47,664 bases of DNA. Origin: a virus. Position numbers and translations under genes: made by a program. Each line of letters opens with the position of its first letter. The first letter of the stretch is position 1. This document shows, in pieces, positions 46,666 through 47,664 of the stretch. Location: the IMG/VR virus record IMGVR_UViG_3300037247_000186, positions 1 through 47,664 of that record; one strand, 5' to 3'. The notes beneath the pieces are model-generated. The model had not been told where the DNA came from. It did no database searches and saw only the letters and a program-made list of their open reading frames with translations.

Positions 46666-47664
46666 TTGGCTGCATTAACAGAAGCACAAGTAGAAGCTTT
46701 GGAATTAGAAAGAGTTATTCCAAAGATTCGTGTAGTGTTTGAGAGGGACGATAAGTTCTACTCAAGCATTAAGAAAAGGGACGTGCAACGTATCTCTAAT
46801 AGACAAATGCGCGTTCCTCTTGAGCTACGTCCGGGTGGAAGCTTTCAGTATTTTAATGCTGACGGTGGAGACTTAGGACGTGGTGGAGCGCAGCAATTCG
46901 ACAAAGCTGTGCTTACTTCTGTATTCGTGTCAGAAAACATTGAGTATACGAAGTTAGCACAGTGGTCAACTGATGATGCTCGTAAGGCTGTCGTCAGTAC
47001 TGTCCGTCGATTGACTGCTACTGCATTAGATGAGCTAAGGCGTCAGCTCGATTCTCAGATGATGCAAGCTGGTGATGGTGTCATTGGAACTGTTACCACT
47101 GATACCCCTGCTGCGGGTGCAAATGTAATTACACTTACTACTGATGGTTTTGGTGCTCGTTTGATGAGATTTGGACAACCAGTTCAAGTCTTTGATTCGA
47201 CACTAGCTACTAATCGTGGTAGTGGTGAACTTACACAGTGGGATGTAGAGAATAAGACTATCAGTATTACTCCACAGATTGCTGGTGTTGTTGCTGGTGA
47301 TCTAATTGTAACTGCTGGTATTACTTCTCCTACATCCTTACCGGCGTTGTTTGGTGTTCCGTATCATCACTCTAATGCTTCTACTGGAACATGGCTTGGG
47401 TTCAGCCGCGCAACTACCCCTGAAATTAGAAGCAATAGAGTTAATGCTGCTTCGGCAGCACTTACTCTACCATTACCGAGACTAGCAGTAAACAAGATTG
47501 GTAACAGAGTAGGTATTGATAATAATTTCCAACCTAAAGCCTGGATGCATCCAGCACAGAAACAGGCTTATGAGGAAATTGGACAATTAGTTACCCAGAT
47601 TTATAAGAAGCCGACAGAAGAGAGACTTGATCTCTACTTCGATGGTATGAGCATGGCCGGTGCT
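46666..47664 (+). CDS. major capsid protein, N-terminal part (runs off the window, continues at base 2)
   Basis: Starts at TTG 46666, with AGGAT about 6 nt upstream; no ATG fits before the conserved-looking N-terminus AALTEAQVEALELERVIPKI. The first 333 codons are here; through the overlap the product is 416 residues. The long N-terminal helix, a beta-rich middle (GELTQWDVENKTISITPQIAG) and the preceding scaffold gene identify it as the shell protein. A TTG start for the most abundant virion protein is unusual. Confidence 0.85.
   Translation, partial: MAALTEAQVEALELERVIPKIRVVFERDDKFYSSIKKRDVQRISNRQMRVPLELRPGGSFQYFNADGGDLGRGGAQQFDKAVLTSVFVSENIEYTKLAQWSTDDARKAVVSTVRRLTATALDELRRQLDSQMMQAGDGVIGTVTTDTPAAGANVITLTTDGFGARLMRFGQPVQVFDSTLATNRGSGELTQWDVENKTISITPQIAGVVAGDLIVTAGITSPTSLPALFGVPYHHSNASTGTWLGFSRATTPEIRSNRVNAASAALTLPLPRLAVNKIGNRVGIDNNFQPKAWMHPAQKQAYEEIGQLVTQIYKKPTEERLDLYFDGMSMAGA
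47538..47664. repeat. terminal direct repeat, right copy
   Basis: Identical to bases 1-127. See the left copy; together they close the genome. Confidence 0.97.

Overview
The window is a complete tailed-phage genome. Its last 127 bases (47538-47664) repeat its first 127 exactly, so the unique length is 47,537 bp and the contig closes into a circle or a terminally redundant map. The cut falls inside the major capsid protein gene: the N-terminal part starts at a TTG at 46666 and the C-terminal part ends at 379. The virion looks podovirus-like. There is a large P22-type portal, an acidic scaffold, a short adaptor, a beta-propeller-like nozzle protein, a GNAT-like protein followed by internal virion proteins as in T7, and no tape measure, sheath or tail-tube genes. 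No integrase, repressor, tRNA or single-subunit RNA polymerase gene was recognised, so the phage is probably lytic and relies on host RNA polymerase. The DNA is AT-rich. The host cannot be named from the sequence; the M15-type endolysin only says it is a bacterium with peptidoglycan.

Layout. Two divergent transcription units meet near 34.1-34.6 kb. Rightward from a perfect TTGACA-17-TATAAT promoter (34531-34559) run a terminase small subunit candidate, a set of small beta-rich and repeat proteins, a coiled-coil membrane protein, three tiny membrane proteins, terminase large subunit, portal, scaffold and capsid. The unit continues through the circle junction into head-completion genes, adaptor, beta-helix protein, nozzle, LamG-like and other tail proteins, M15 endolysin, GNAT-like protein and internal virion proteins, and stops at 16429. 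Leftward (34.1 to 16.4 kb) run the early genes. First comes a promoter-dense, more GC-rich cluster of tiny genes, then an intergenic region with an AT tract, palindromes and a G-quadruplex motif (candidate origin). After that come an SNF2-type helicase, a Cas4/RecB-like nuclease, a Sak4-like recombinase with a probable ssDNA-binding partner, a UDG-PolA fusion DNA polymerase, a Dam-type methyltransferase and a DUF3987-like ATPase. These genes together form a self-contained replication and recombination module.

Unexplained structure. Four promoters share one architecture (TTGACAA, 17-bp spacer, TGTGn extended -10). Small accessory genes at two separate loci are bracketed by short direct repeats that copy the 3' end of the neighbouring core gene, suggesting a recurring way of adding small genes. 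An ART-like fold sits in the large internal virion protein. Several genes under 60 codons, many of them zinc-binding or transmembrane, fill the apparent gaps. Two patches (29349-29708 and about 36050-36780) are clearly more GC-rich and look recently acquired.
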